Below, in pieces: positions 46,785 through 56,042 of a stretch of DNA of 64,000 nucleotides (positions are counted from its first letter, which is position 1; each line of letters starts with the position of its first letter). Origin of the DNA: Cryomorphaceae bacterium BACL7 MAG-120322-bin74 (lineage in GTDB: Bacteria > Bacteroidota > Bacteroidia > Flavobacteriales > Schleiferiaceae); the NCBI GenBank assembly GCA_001438205.1, contig LICG01000003.1, forward strand, positions 43,699 through 107,698. The letters run 5' to 3'. The notes below the pieces were generated by a model. It saw only the letters and a list, made by a program, of their open reading frames with translations. It did no database searches and had not been told where the DNA came from. A program made the position numbers and the translations under genes.

Positions 46785-48308
46785 ATGACCGCCTCTACCC
46801 GTATCCGATCTGCCCTCATTTCTGTCTTTCATAAAGATGGACTTGCGCCCATTCTGCATGCACTTCACAAAGCTAATGTGGCGCTTTATTCTACGGGCGG
46901 AACGCAAGCATTTATCGAATCAGAGGGGCTGCCTGTCATCCCTATAGAAGAAGTAACAGGCTTTCCGAGCATCTTAGATGGTCGGGTGAAAACGCTTCAC
47001 CCGAACGTTTTTGGTGGAATCTTATGGAGAAGGAGTCATCCAGAAGACGCCCAAACGGTAGAATCCATGAACATCCCCAGCTTTGACATGGTGATCGTGG
47101 ATTTATATCCATTTGAAGATACCGTTGCTTCTGGCGCTTCAGAAGTTGATATCATTGAAAAAATTGACATTGGCGGAATTTCGCTGATACGCGCTGGCGC
47201 CAAAAATTTCCAAGATGTTTGGATGGTTTCTTCACGTACTGAATACCCTGAAGTTTTACATATTCTAGAAACACAAGGCGCGCTCACTACCCTTGCACAA
47301 CGGAAAGCATTTGCTGCAAGAAGTTTTCAAGTAAGTCATCAATATGACGGTGCAATTGGCCGCTGGTTTAGTGGAGATGATACGCCGTTCCCAAGCATAC
47401 CAGGGAATCGAACTGTATTGCGCTATGGTGAAAATCCTCATCAAGATGCTTGGTATATTGGCGATTTGGAGAGTCTATTTGTACAACACAATGGCAAGGA
47501 GCTTAGCTATAACAATTTGCTTGACATTGATGCTGCTTTGCTTTTCTGCGCTGAAGGCGGTGAGTATGCTACCGTGGCCATCATCAAACACAACAATGCC
47601 TGCGGCATGGCTTGTGCATCTCATTTGAGTACTGCCTGGGACGGTGCCCTATCTGCAGATCCGGTTTCGGCATTTGGCGGTGTGATCGCATGTAATCAAG
47701 TGGTTGACCTTGATACTGCCACAAAAATGAATGACTTGTTTTTTGAGGTCATATTGGCGCCCAGCTATGACGCAGATGCCCTCAAAATGCTCAAAAGCAA
47801 AAAGAACCGTATCATCCTAGAATCCAAGCCTGTGGCTTGGCCCAATTATGTAGTTCGCTCAACCCTGAACGGTGTTTTATTGCAAGCAAGAGATCATCAC
47901 CGAGATAGCCAAGAGGACTTATCCGTTGCTACACAACGCGCACCTTCGGCGCAAGAAGTAGATGATTTGCTTTTCGCTTCAGCGTTGTGCAAGCACACAA
48001 AAAGCAATACAATTGTCTTCGCAAAAGACCGTCAGCTTATTTCTAGCGGCACAGGACAAACTTCTCGCGTTGACGCTTTGAAGCAAGCTATACAGAAAGC
48101 AGAATCTTTTGGAATTTCCTTAAAAGGTGCCGTAATGGCCTCTGATGCATTTTTTCCTTTCCCAGATTGTGTTGAACTTGCATACCAAGTCGGGATACAA
48201 GCAGTTATTCAACCAGGAGGTTCAATTAAAGACCATTTGAGTACCGAATTTTGTAACGCCAACGGCATGACCATGGTCATGACAGGCAAACGGCATTTTA
48301 AACATTGA
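46785..48308 (+). CDS. purH: Bifunctional AICAR transformylase / IMP cyclohydrolase
   Basis: PurH catalyses the last two steps of de novo IMP synthesis. The 507-residue protein has the N-terminal MGS-like cyclohydrolase domain (STGGTQAFIESEGLPV, DGRVKTLHP, NIGG-like DIGGISLIRAGAKN) and the C-terminal transformylase domain (RYGENPHQDAWY, NNLLDIDAAL, KHNNACG, SDAFFPFPD, QPGGSIKD). Length is standard. mreB begins 12 bases later, so purH and the rod-shape genes probably share a transcript. Confidence 0.97.
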   Translation: MTASTRIRSALISVFHKDGLAPILHALHKANVALYSTGGTQAFIESEGLPVIPIEEVTGFPSILDGRVKTLHPNVFGGILWRRSHPEDAQTVESMNIPSFDMVIVDLYPFEDTVASGASEVDIIEKIDIGGISLIRAGAKNFQDVWMVSSRTEYPEVLHILETQGALTTLAQRKAFAARSFQVSHQYDGAIGRWFSGDDTPFPSIPGNRTVLRYGENPHQDAWYIGDLESLFVQHNGKELSYNNLLDIDAALLFCAEGGEYATVAIIKHNNACGMACASHLSTAWDGALSADPVSAFGGVIACNQVVDLDTATKMNDLFFEVILAPSYDADALKMLKSKKNRIILESKPVAWPNYVVRSTLNGVLLQARDHHRDSQEDLSVATQRAPSAQEVDDLLFASALCKHTKSNTIVFAKDRQLISSGTGQTSRVDALKQAIQKAESFGISLKGAVMASDAFFPFPDCVELAYQVGIQAVIQPGGSIKDHLSTEFCNANGMTMVMTGKRHFKH

Positions 48309-48320
48309 TACTGAACGCGC

Positions 48321-49349
48321 ATGGGATTGTTTGATTTTTTAACGTACGATATTGCCATTGACCTTGGCACAGCCAACACGCTGATCATTCACAATGACAA
48401 AGTGGTGGTAGATGCCCCCTCGATCGTTGCGATGGATCGCACCACAAATGCTATCCTGGCCATTGGCCATGAAGCCATGCAAATGCATGGAAAGACGCAT
48501 GAAAACATTCGCACGGTTCGCCCATTGAAGGATGGCGTTATCGCCGATTTTGTGGCGTCAGAACACATGATCAGAGAAATGATCAAGAGCATTCCAGTGC
48601 TGAAGAACAAATGGCTCACCCCCTCGTTGCGCATGGTTATTTGCATTCCATCCGGCATCACTGAAGTAGAAAAGCGTGCCGTTCGTGACAGCGCTGAGCA
48701 TGCCAATGCGAAAGAAGTTTATCTCATCCATGAACCCATGGCTGCGGCCATTGGTATTGGCGTAGATGTCTTAGAGCCGAAAGGAAATATGATCATTGAT
48801 ATCGGTGGCGGTACAACGGAAATTGCCGTGATGGCACTCGGTGGTATCGTTTGCGACAAAAGTATTAAAGTGGCGGGTGACGTCTTTACCAATGATATCG
48901 CCTACTACATGCGCTCGCAACACAACCTATACGTAGGTGAGCGTACAGCGGAAATGATCAAAATCAACGTGGGTGCGGCCATTGAAAACTTGAGCAATCC
49001 CCCGGATGACATGAGCGTTCAAGGTCGTGACTTGATCACCGGAAAGCCCAAGCAAGTAAACATCACGTATAAAGAGATTGCGCGTGCTTTGGATAAGTCC
49101 CTTACGCGAATTGAGGATGCAGTGATGGAGGCCCTATCCATGACACCACCAGAATTATCTGCAGATATCTACAATTCAGGCATTTACATGGCCGGTGGAG
49201 GTTCCATGTTACGCGGATTGGATCAGCGTATTTCGGCTAAGACAGACCTTCCTGTGTATGTTGCAGAAGATCCTTTGCGCGCTGTTGTTCGCGGAACAGG
49301 CATCGCATTAAAGAACTTGGAGAAATATCGGACCCTTTTGATGCGCTAA
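48321..49349 (+). CDS. mreB: Rod shape-determining protein MreB
   Basis: MreB is the bacterial actin that guides lateral wall synthesis. The 342-residue protein has the actin-type phosphate loops (DLGTANTLI near residue 12-20; DIGGGTTEIAV near 160) and the adenosine motif GGGSML near 292. Length is standard. It opens the mre-rod part of the operon and is followed by mreC after four bases. Confidence 0.98.
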   Translation: MGLFDFLTYDIAIDLGTANTLIIHNDKVVVDAPSIVAMDRTTNAILAIGHEAMQMHGKTHENIRTVRPLKDGVIADFVASEHMIREMIKSIPVLKNKWLTPSLRMVICIPSGITEVEKRAVRDSAEHANAKEVYLIHEPMAAAIGIGVDVLEPKGNMIIDIGGGTTEIAVMALGGIVCDKSIKVAGDVFTNDIAYYMRSQHNLYVGERTAEMIKINVGAAIENLSNPPDDMSVQGRDLITGKPKQVNITYKEIARALDKSLTRIEDAVMEALSMTPPELSADIYNSGIYMAGGGSMLRGLDQRISAKTDLPVYVAEDPLRAVVRGTGIALKNLEKYRTLLMR

Positions 49350-49353
49350 TTGC

Positions 49354-50151
49354 ATGCAGAATCTCCTGCGGTTTATCCTGCGCTACCGCATCATCCTTGT
49401 ACTGCTCCTGTTGCAGTTTACAGGATTGGCGTTGACGTACCGCAGTTCGCCTATCCATCAGAGTTTTTATTGGGACCGTGTTTTGCAGACACAAGCCACC
49501 TATCACAAAACCACGGAAGGATGGGAACATTATTTCGATCTCACAAACACCAATTTGAGTCTGCAGGAGGAAAATGCCCAATTGCGTTCCCGTATTTCCA
49601 TCCCTGATCCCAATGCACAACTAGCCGTTGACAGTGGGCAATATCAATGGATGACCTCTCAAGTCGTTTACAGCAGCATCAACCTTCGGAACAACCATCT
49701 CATCCTCAACAAAGGAAGAGAGGATGGCGTTCAACCGGGACAAGGTGTTCTATCTGCCGATGGGATTCTGGGGGTCATTAGCCACACCAGCGCCCACTTT
49801 TCGAAAGTCATTTCCATCCTACACAGCGAAGCACGGATTTCTGGAAGCGTAAAGCATTCTGGATTTTTTGGCACCATCGTTTGGAATGGAGGGGCACCGC
49901 ATAAAGTTCAATTTGAAGATCTCCCTATTGAATCAAATGTGCACATCGGAGATACCGTCGTCACGGATACACGTTCTGCCATCTTCCCAGGAGGATGGCC
50001 CATTGGCGTGGTGGTATCCGTTGAGACGGATTCCGCCTCGTTTACACAGTTAGCTACCTTGAAGATCTGGGGGAGCCTTGGACGACAGCAGCCCGCATAC
50101 ATCGTGAAGAACCTGCTTGCCCGAGAGCAACAAACACTTCTAGCACCATGA
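49354..50151 (+). CDS. mreC: Rod shape-determining protein MreC
   Basis: MreC is a bitopic inner-membrane protein that links MreB to PBP2 in the periplasm. The 265-residue protein has an N-terminal membrane segment (residues ~10-27), a coiled-coil stretch (~50-80) and the two beta-barrel lobes with LNKGREDGVQPGQGVLSADG and GDTVVTDTRSAIFPGGWPIG. The stop overlaps mreD in ATGA. Confidence 0.95.
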   Translation: MQNLLRFILRYRIILVLLLLQFTGLALTYRSSPIHQSFYWDRVLQTQATYHKTTEGWEHYFDLTNTNLSLQEENAQLRSRISIPDPNAQLAVDSGQYQWMTSQVVYSSINLRNNHLILNKGREDGVQPGQGVLSADGILGVISHTSAHFSKVISILHSEARISGSVKHSGFFGTIVWNGGAPHKVQFEDLPIESNVHIGDTVVTDTRSAIFPGGWPIGVVVSVETDSASFTQLATLKIWGSLGRQQPAYIVKNLLAREQQTLLAP

Positions 50152-50657
50152 GATCCTGGTCTTCTTGGGGCCTATGTAGCCTACTTATCCTCCTATTTCA
50201 AAGCCTAATCCTTTGCCATGTACAGTTATACGGGTACCTGAGTCCCTATCTCTACATTGGGGTGATCCTTTTGGCGCCTGCCTCATGGACTCGGATGAAC
50301 CTTGTGCTTTTAGGCGCCTTAACAGGCGCATGGATAGACTTCACTATGCACAGTGGGGGTATGCACCTAATGGCTAGCAGCTTACTCGGATATGTACGCC
50401 CTCAATTACTCGCTTCTGTTTTGCCACGAGCAGCAGAAGAAGATCTAGGCTTTACTCTTGCCGATATTGGACCTGGCAAGTGGATTATTTATACCGGATT
50501 AAGTACCGCTATCCACCACACCTATCTTTTTGCGGTTGATGCCTATGGCCTATGGCCTTTTATCGGTTTTATGGGTAGAATATTCTTTTCATCCTTGGCC
50601 ACCGCCATCCTCTTATATATCTTGGGTCTAATGATCAAACCGGTTGGTAAGCGATGA
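50148..50657 (+). CDS. mreD: Rod shape-determining protein MreD
   Basis: The 169-residue product is very hydrophobic with about five membrane segments and occupies the mreD position between mreC and pbp2. The sequence is weakly conserved, as usual for MreD, so the call rests mainly on topology, length and context. Both ends overlap the neighbours by ATGA. Confidence 0.88.
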   Translation: MRSWSSWGLCSLLILLFQSLILCHVQLYGYLSPYLYIGVILLAPASWTRMNLVLLGALTGAWIDFTMHSGGMHLMASSLLGYVRPQLLASVLPRAAEEDLGFTLADIGPGKWIIYTGLSTAIHHTYLFAVDAYGLWPFIGFMGRIFFSSLATAILLYILGLMIKPVGKR

Positions 50658-52489
50658 AGCGTACCAGTCTTTATCTCATCTTACTCCTTGCTGCAACAGG
50701 CATTTTTATAGCGCGCTTGTTCTACATTCAAATTATTGATGAACGCTACACCTTGAGTGCCGCCAATAATGCGCAAAGAATTGAGAAAATATTTGCGCCA
50801 AGAGGGGTCATGTTAGATCGCAATGGGCATGTTTTGGCGTCAAACCAAATTGCCTATGACGTCGAAGCAACGCCTCGGCTCATGCACGACATCGATACGG
50901 TAAAACTTGCCTTCATACTTGGCGAACCATTGGACCGGATGCGCCGAAACCTCCGCAGAGCAAAAATCTACTCTCCCCACAGGCCCAGTGCCATTTTACG
51001 GGGTTTAACCGCCAATGAATATGCCCGCATTCAAGAGGAAATTTCTTTTTATCCAGGCATTGCCCTGCGCAGAAGGATTTTGCGCAAGTACATTACCCCA
51101 ACTGGAGGAAATGTCCTGGGCTATGTTTCCGAGGTAAACGATTATATCCTCAGCAGAAAACCAGAATATGAACTGGGTGATTACATCGGAATTTCGGGCG
51201 TTGAGGCATCTTATGAGGAAGCCTTACGAGGAAAAGCGGGGCGCCGTTACATTACAGTGGACAATTTAAACCGCGATGTGGGTCCTTTTCAAGAGGGTAG
51301 ATATGATTTAAAGGCCATTCCTGGAGAAAATTTAACCCTCACCTTGGATGCTACATTACAAGCTTATGGCGAACTACTGATGTCGGGTAAGCGCGGATCT
51401 ATTGTCGCTATCGAACCCAGTACGGGAGAGATACTTGCCTTGGTTTCATCGCCTAGTTTTGATCCAAATGCGCTCGTAGGGCGCTATCGATCCAGAAACT
51501 ACTCCCTACTCTACACGGACTCCATCAATAAGCCTTTATATGATCGTGGTATCTTAGCAGAATACCCACCAGGATCTCCTTTTAAGGCACTCAATGCCCT
51601 TATTGCACTCCAAGAAGGTGTCATTACTCCGGCCACACAATACACCTGTATTGATGGGTATCATTTTGGTAGACTTCATGTTGGCTGCCACTGTAAAGCA
51701 GGTACGTTGGACTTGCGCGGTTCCATCTCAAAATCTTGCAATAATTACCACTGCCAGATTTTTAAAAAAACGTTGGACAAATACCCCACCGCATCACAAG
51801 GAATTGACCAATGGCACAAGCACGTCAATAGTTTTGGATTAGGAGAATTTTTAGGGGTGGATTTGCCCACAGGCAGAAAAGGATTTGTTCCCAGTGGCAG
51901 TTATTACAACCGCGTTTACCGGAGTGACCGCTGGAAATCCCCTACCGTCATTTCATTGGCCATTGGCCAAGGTGAATTAGTCGTTACACCGATTCAACTG
52001 GCCAATCTTGCTACGGCCATTGCCAACCATGGTTTTTGGTATACTCCCCATGTGGTTCGCCAAATTGGCTCAAAACCAGTGGATTCGGAGGTTTTTGGTT
52101 TTAAACACATGACGACGATTGACACAGAACATTTTGATATTGTCATACAAGGCATGGCCGATGTATTTGAATCTGGAACGGCAAGGGCCTCTCGGTTAGA
52201 AGGACTCAGCATGGCTGGAAAAACGGGGACAGCTGAAAACCCTCATGGACAAGACCATTCTATTTTTATGGCCTTTGCACCCGTTGAATCACCTAAAATC
52301 GCCTTGGCGATCATCGTTGAAAATGGCTATTGGGGTTCACGATGGGCAGCACCCATTGCAAGTCTCATGATGGAAAAATATATCCATGGCGAAATCAGCC
52401 GACCCTTATTACAACAATCCATGGTTGAGGGTGATCTTCATGGTGAATATGGCGTGCATAGTGTCAAAACTGAACTCCCTCCCTTCTGA
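50654..52489 (+). CDS. mrdA: Penicillin-binding protein 2 (transpeptidase)
   Basis: PBP2 cross-links peptidoglycan in the elongasome with RodA. The 611-residue protein has an N-terminal anchor (residues ~5-25), the dimerisation domain (FAPRGVMLDRNG) and a transpeptidase domain with SPFK (Ser308, Lys311), SCN (361-363) and KTG (near 520). Between the first two motifs lies a Cys/His-rich stretch (Cys332, His337, His342, Cys345, His346, Cys347), which may bind a metal, as has been reported for zinc in some PBP2 enzymes. The last base of its stop codon is the first base of the rodA start. Confidence 0.96.
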   Translation: MKRTSLYLILLLAATGIFIARLFYIQIIDERYTLSAANNAQRIEKIFAPRGVMLDRNGHVLASNQIAYDVEATPRLMHDIDTVKLAFILGEPLDRMRRNLRRAKIYSPHRPSAILRGLTANEYARIQEEISFYPGIALRRRILRKYITPTGGNVLGYVSEVNDYILSRKPEYELGDYIGISGVEASYEEALRGKAGRRYITVDNLNRDVGPFQEGRYDLKAIPGENLTLTLDATLQAYGELLMSGKRGSIVAIEPSTGEILALVSSPSFDPNALVGRYRSRNYSLLYTDSINKPLYDRGILAEYPPGSPFKALNALIALQEGVITPATQYTCIDGYHFGRLHVGCHCKAGTLDLRGSISKSCNNYHCQIFKKTLDKYPTASQGIDQWHKHVNSFGLGEFLGVDLPTGRKGFVPSGSYYNRVYRSDRWKSPTVISLAIGQGELVVTPIQLANLATAIANHGFWYTPHVVRQIGSKPVDSEVFGFKHMTTIDTEHFDIVIQGMADVFESGTARASRLEGLSMAGKTGTAENPHGQDHSIFMAFAPVESPKIALAIIVENGYWGSRWAAPIASLMMEKYIHGEISRPLLQQSMVEGDLHGEYGVHSVKTELPPF

Positions 52490-53766
52490 TGCAGAGAAAA
52501 AGTGGGTGGTTTGGCAAAGTTGATGGGCTCAGTCTTGGGTTCTATTTGTTCTTAGTCGTTTTCGGTTGGATGAATATTTATGCCACGGTCAATCCTGCTT
52601 TGGACGGATTTGGTTGGGACTGGAATAATGAAGCCGGACGGCAGCTCTTTTTCATCGGATTAAGCCTTCTTCTTATTTTGGTTGTTCTACTAAGTGATGG
52701 GCGGTTGTATGAAGTCATTACGCCGGCTATTTACATCGCAACCTTGCTATTACTCCTAGCTGTCCTAGCAGTAGGAAAAGAGGTAGGAGGCAACAAAAGT
52801 TGGCTGGTCATTGGTTCATTTGGACTACAACCCTCTGAATTTGCCAAGATGGGAACCGCCTTAATGGTAGCCAAGCTCTTATCCCAAAGAAACGTGGATT
52901 TGCGTCGCTGGCGATCGAGATGGATTCCAGCCATGGGTGCCTTCTTTCCCATGTTACTTATTCTTTTGCAGCCTGACACCGGTTCTGCATTGGTTTTTTT
53001 TGGCTTCCTGCTCGTTTTCTATAGAGAAGGCTTGCCCGGTTACTTTATTTTCATTGGCTTAGGGGCTATTGTTGTCAGTGTTCTTGCCCTTGCTTTTACG
53101 TCAACCACGGTATTGGTCGTTATTTCACTAGCTGTCCTCTTAGCCCTCCTCTATGATCGTTTGCATAGGCGTATCACTTGGCGGACCTTCATACGACACC
53201 CCGCTATTTGGTATGGAATTCTGGCTTTTGCCTGGGGGCTAGCTGTAAATCAAGTCTTTAATACCATTCTTCAACCACACCAAAAACTAAGAGTTCAACT
53301 TTTGCTAGGCCAAGTAGATCAACCAAGTGCCGCAGGTTACCAAACTGCACAGTCTTTAATTGCTATTGGCTCTGGTGGGTTTATTGGGAAAGGGTTTGCA
53401 CATGGTACTCAAACAAAATTGAACTTTGTGCCCGCGCAAACCACCGATTACATTTTTTGTACTGTCGGTGAAGAATGGGGGTTTTTAGGTTCCTTTATTG
53501 TTCTATTTGCATTTGCTGGCCTCATTTGGCGAATTCTCTTTTTGGCTGAACGCCAGAAAGAAGCATTTTCACGGATTTATGGGTTTGGCATCGCAGCCAT
53601 TTTGCTCATTCACTTTATAGTCAATATTGGCATGACGCTGGGTCTTGTTCCTGTCATCGGAATCCCACTCCCCTTCTTTAGTTATGGGGGCTCTTCCTTA
53701 TGGGCCTTCACCTTAATGCTCTTTGTCTTTTTACGCATGGATGCTCACCGTTGGCAAACACTGTAA
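52489..53766 (+). CDS. rodA: Peptidoglycan glycosyltransferase RodA
   Basis: RodA polymerises lipid II glycan strands in the elongasome. The 425-residue protein has about ten membrane segments and SEDS-family motifs: KSWLVIGSFGLQPSEFAKMG near residue 104-123, LQPDTGSALVF near 160, and the C-terminal VPVIGIPLPFFSYGGSS. The start shares a base with the pbp2 stop (TGATG). A bidirectional terminator lies about 60 bases downstream. Confidence 0.97.
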   Translation: MQRKSGWFGKVDGLSLGFYLFLVVFGWMNIYATVNPALDGFGWDWNNEAGRQLFFIGLSLLLILVVLLSDGRLYEVITPAIYIATLLLLLAVLAVGKEVGGNKSWLVIGSFGLQPSEFAKMGTALMVAKLLSQRNVDLRRWRSRWIPAMGAFFPMLLILLQPDTGSALVFFGFLLVFYREGLPGYFIFIGLGAIVVSVLALAFTSTTVLVVISLAVLLALLYDRLHRRITWRTFIRHPAIWYGILAFAWGLAVNQVFNTILQPHQKLRVQLLLGQVDQPSAAGYQTAQSLIAIGSGGFIGKGFAHGTQTKLNFVPAQTTDYIFCTVGEEWGFLGSFIVLFAFAGLIWRILFLAERQKEAFSRIYGFGIAAILLIHFIVNIGMTLGLVPVIGIPLPFFSYGGSSLWAFTLMLFVFLRMDAHRWQTL

Positions 53767-53825
53767 AAGAATACTAAAGAGAAAGAGGATGAAGGGAATT
53801 ATCTCCAACCTTTTCGATTAGAAAC

Positions 53826-53862
53826 AAAAAATCCGCATGGTCCATACCATGCGGATTTTTTT
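53826..53862. terminator. Bidirectional intrinsic terminator after rodA
   Basis: The stem ATCCGCATGGT / ACCATGCGGAT (53831-53841, 53846-53856) with a four-base loop is flanked by A-run and T-run, so it can serve both rodA (+) and ppiD (-). Confidence 0.93.
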
Positions 53863-53893
53863 ATGGATGTGGCCTTATGCCACCCACCATAAA

Positions 53894-55975
53894 TCAATAG
53901 AACTTACCGCGGTTATCCTCTATCTCTGCAGCATCTATTAAGGACTGGAACAATGCAGATTGAACACGTGTGCGCAATTGATTGTTCTGTGATGCCACAT
54001 CGCTTGCTGTAGGCGCTAGTCCCGCATTTTCAATAAGGTTGAGCACCTTGAACTGATACACCCCATTTAAACCATCCAGGATGCCTGATTGGAAGCCACT
54101 AGGCGAGCCCACAGCTGTGCCGACGACTGTCGCTTCACGTCCACTACCCGGTATAAATAAACTTGACAAGCTCACGGTCGCTTTTTGGAAGACATTCTCC
54201 TGGGCATCCCATTGAGATGAAAGGAAACGCACCTTTGCATTGTTCGTGGCAAGCATGCGTAACTCATCACGCACTTGGTCCACTTTCTTGTAACCTGGCG
54301 TATAAATGGCGGTCAATTGGGCCACAACATAATTTTCATAATTGTTGTTGATAACACCTACCTCATTCAATGAACGATCCGAATTAAAAGCCCAACGCAC
54401 CACTTCACGACTTTCCCCTAGACCTACAATCGTTTGATCTGTGGCAGATGTGTTTTTATTCGGCAGCAATGCTACGTTAAAACGATTCGCCACTGCTTGA
54501 GGATCTTCACCCCCTTGCAAGGCCTTTGCGAATTCAGCTGCTTGTGTATAAATGCCTTGCTCTGTCTCTTTCGATACAATGACACGGCGGAATACCTGCG
54601 CCAAACGGACAGATGGAACCGACCCATTTTGTTCCGTTACATTGATAATATGAAAACCGAAGTTCGTGAATACAAGCCCTGTGGTGCCTTTAGCGTTTCG
54701 GAAGCAATAATCCTCAAATGGCTTTGCCATCATTCCTGACTTAAACCAGCCCAAATCGCCTCCTTTGGTTCCTGCAACGACATCATCGTTAAAGGTGGTT
54801 GCCACTTGGTTGAAGTTCAAAGCACCGGATTGAATGCCGGCAAGTATGGAATCTGCAATGGCTTTTGCAGCGTTCATATCGCGTGTTGCTTGTGAACGCT
54901 CAGCCCCTGCAAATGCGACAAGAATATGACGCGCAGAAACAGAATCTGGCATATTACGACGGTTCATCAATTTGACCAACTGGTAACCAGGGCCAATTTC
55001 TATAGGATCACTGACGTAACCGGGAGATTGACCCTCCACAACAGATTTGAGTGATTCATCCAAACGCTCTAAACTGTAATAGGCATCTTGATACGGCACA
55101 TCACTGTTCGCCATTACATAGGCAGAGTCATCTGTAGATGCTGCGAGTTCATCCTTCATAGAAGTAAGCTCAGCAAGCACAGCGCCACGGTCAGATTGTG
55201 ATGAGGCAATAGGGAAGTTGGCAAAATAGATATCGCGCAACTCATTAATCACTTTAAAGTTCTCCTTGTTTTCAGCATAGACCGCTTTAAAGTCAGCTTC
55301 GGTTACCTCTACCAATGAATCTTCTGTTGCGCTGACGAGCAAACCAGCCCATTCGATTTCCGCTTGGCGTGTGTTACGCGCAGCATTGAACTTATACAGA
55401 CTTACAGGCATGCGTAGGCCTTGCTTCACCGCAGTGTAAAATTTGCCAGACAGGGCTTCATTGCGCACGTCATCTTCAAAATTTACCCAATTCAACCACT
55501 GGTCTATTGCCTCTTGACTGGCGTCTTTGTTGTCGCGCAAGTTGGCTAAAGCATTTTTTAATAAATCAGGATTGAATTGACCTGTGTTTTGATCACGGAA
55601 GCCTTCCATAGACTGAATGCTGGGGTTGCTCACAATCGCATCCCACAGCTCTTCTGTCGTAACAGTAAAGCCAAGTTTTGACTGTAAACCACCCATCAAA
55701 CGGTTCTGCAATTGCTGGTTCCAAACCATTTGCGATAACTGCATGGTGCCCAAGTTGGCCATCTGAGGATTGTTAATCCGCAGATCTTCCATCTCTTTAT
55801 TGAAGTCTAATGCAGAAATTTTATCCCCGTTGACATACCCAACGGCATCTTGGTCTCCATTGAACAATACAGAGCCTGAGGAGAAGAACTCACCCAGAAT
55901 AAAGGCGCCTAAGGCAAAACCAATGGCGATAATAACGAGGCCGGAACGGCGGCGAAGGCGATCAAACAATCCCAT
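53894..55975 (-). CDS. ppiD: PpiD-like periplasmic folding factor with PpiC domain
   Basis: PpiD-type proteins are membrane-anchored chaperones with a parvulin peptidyl-prolyl isomerase domain, acting at the exit of the Sec channel. The 693-residue protein has one membrane anchor (residues ~11-33), a SurA_N-like chaperone segment and a PpiC domain near residues 340-440 (SARHILVAF, ATTFNDDVVAGTKGGDLGWF, FGFHIINV). It is the last gene of the envelope string that begins at coaX, and ends at the terminator. A weak TATATTCG box at 55997-56004 lies 21 bases before its start. Confidence 0.92.
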   Translation of the reverse strand: MGLFDRLRRRSGLVIIAIGFALGAFILGEFFSSGSVLFNGDQDAVGYVNGDKISALDFNKEMEDLRINNPQMANLGTMQLSQMVWNQQLQNRLMGGLQSKLGFTVTTEELWDAIVSNPSIQSMEGFRDQNTGQFNPDLLKNALANLRDNKDASQEAIDQWLNWVNFEDDVRNEALSGKFYTAVKQGLRMPVSLYKFNAARNTRQAEIEWAGLLVSATEDSLVEVTEADFKAVYAENKENFKVINELRDIYFANFPIASSQSDRGAVLAELTSMKDELAASTDDSAYVMANSDVPYQDAYYSLERLDESLKSVVEGQSPGYVSDPIEIGPGYQLVKLMNRRNMPDSVSARHILVAFAGAERSQATRDMNAAKAIADSILAGIQSGALNFNQVATTFNDDVVAGTKGGDLGWFKSGMMAKPFEDYCFRNAKGTTGLVFTNFGFHIINVTEQNGSVPSVRLAQVFRRVIVSKETEQGIYTQAAEFAKALQGGEDPQAVANRFNVALLPNKNTSATDQTIVGLGESREVVRWAFNSDRSLNEVGVINNNYENYVVAQLTAIYTPGYKKVDQVRDELRMLATNNAKVRFLSSQWDAQENVFQKATVSLSSLFIPGSGREATVVGTAVGSPSGFQSGILDGLNGVYQFKVLNLIENAGLAPTASDVASQNNQLRTRVQSALFQSLIDAAEIEDNRGKFY

Positions 55976-56042
55976 AATGCATAGAAAATAAGGGTGCGAA
56001 TATACAAATCAGAACGGCCTCAACCACGAAGAAATGTAGGAG

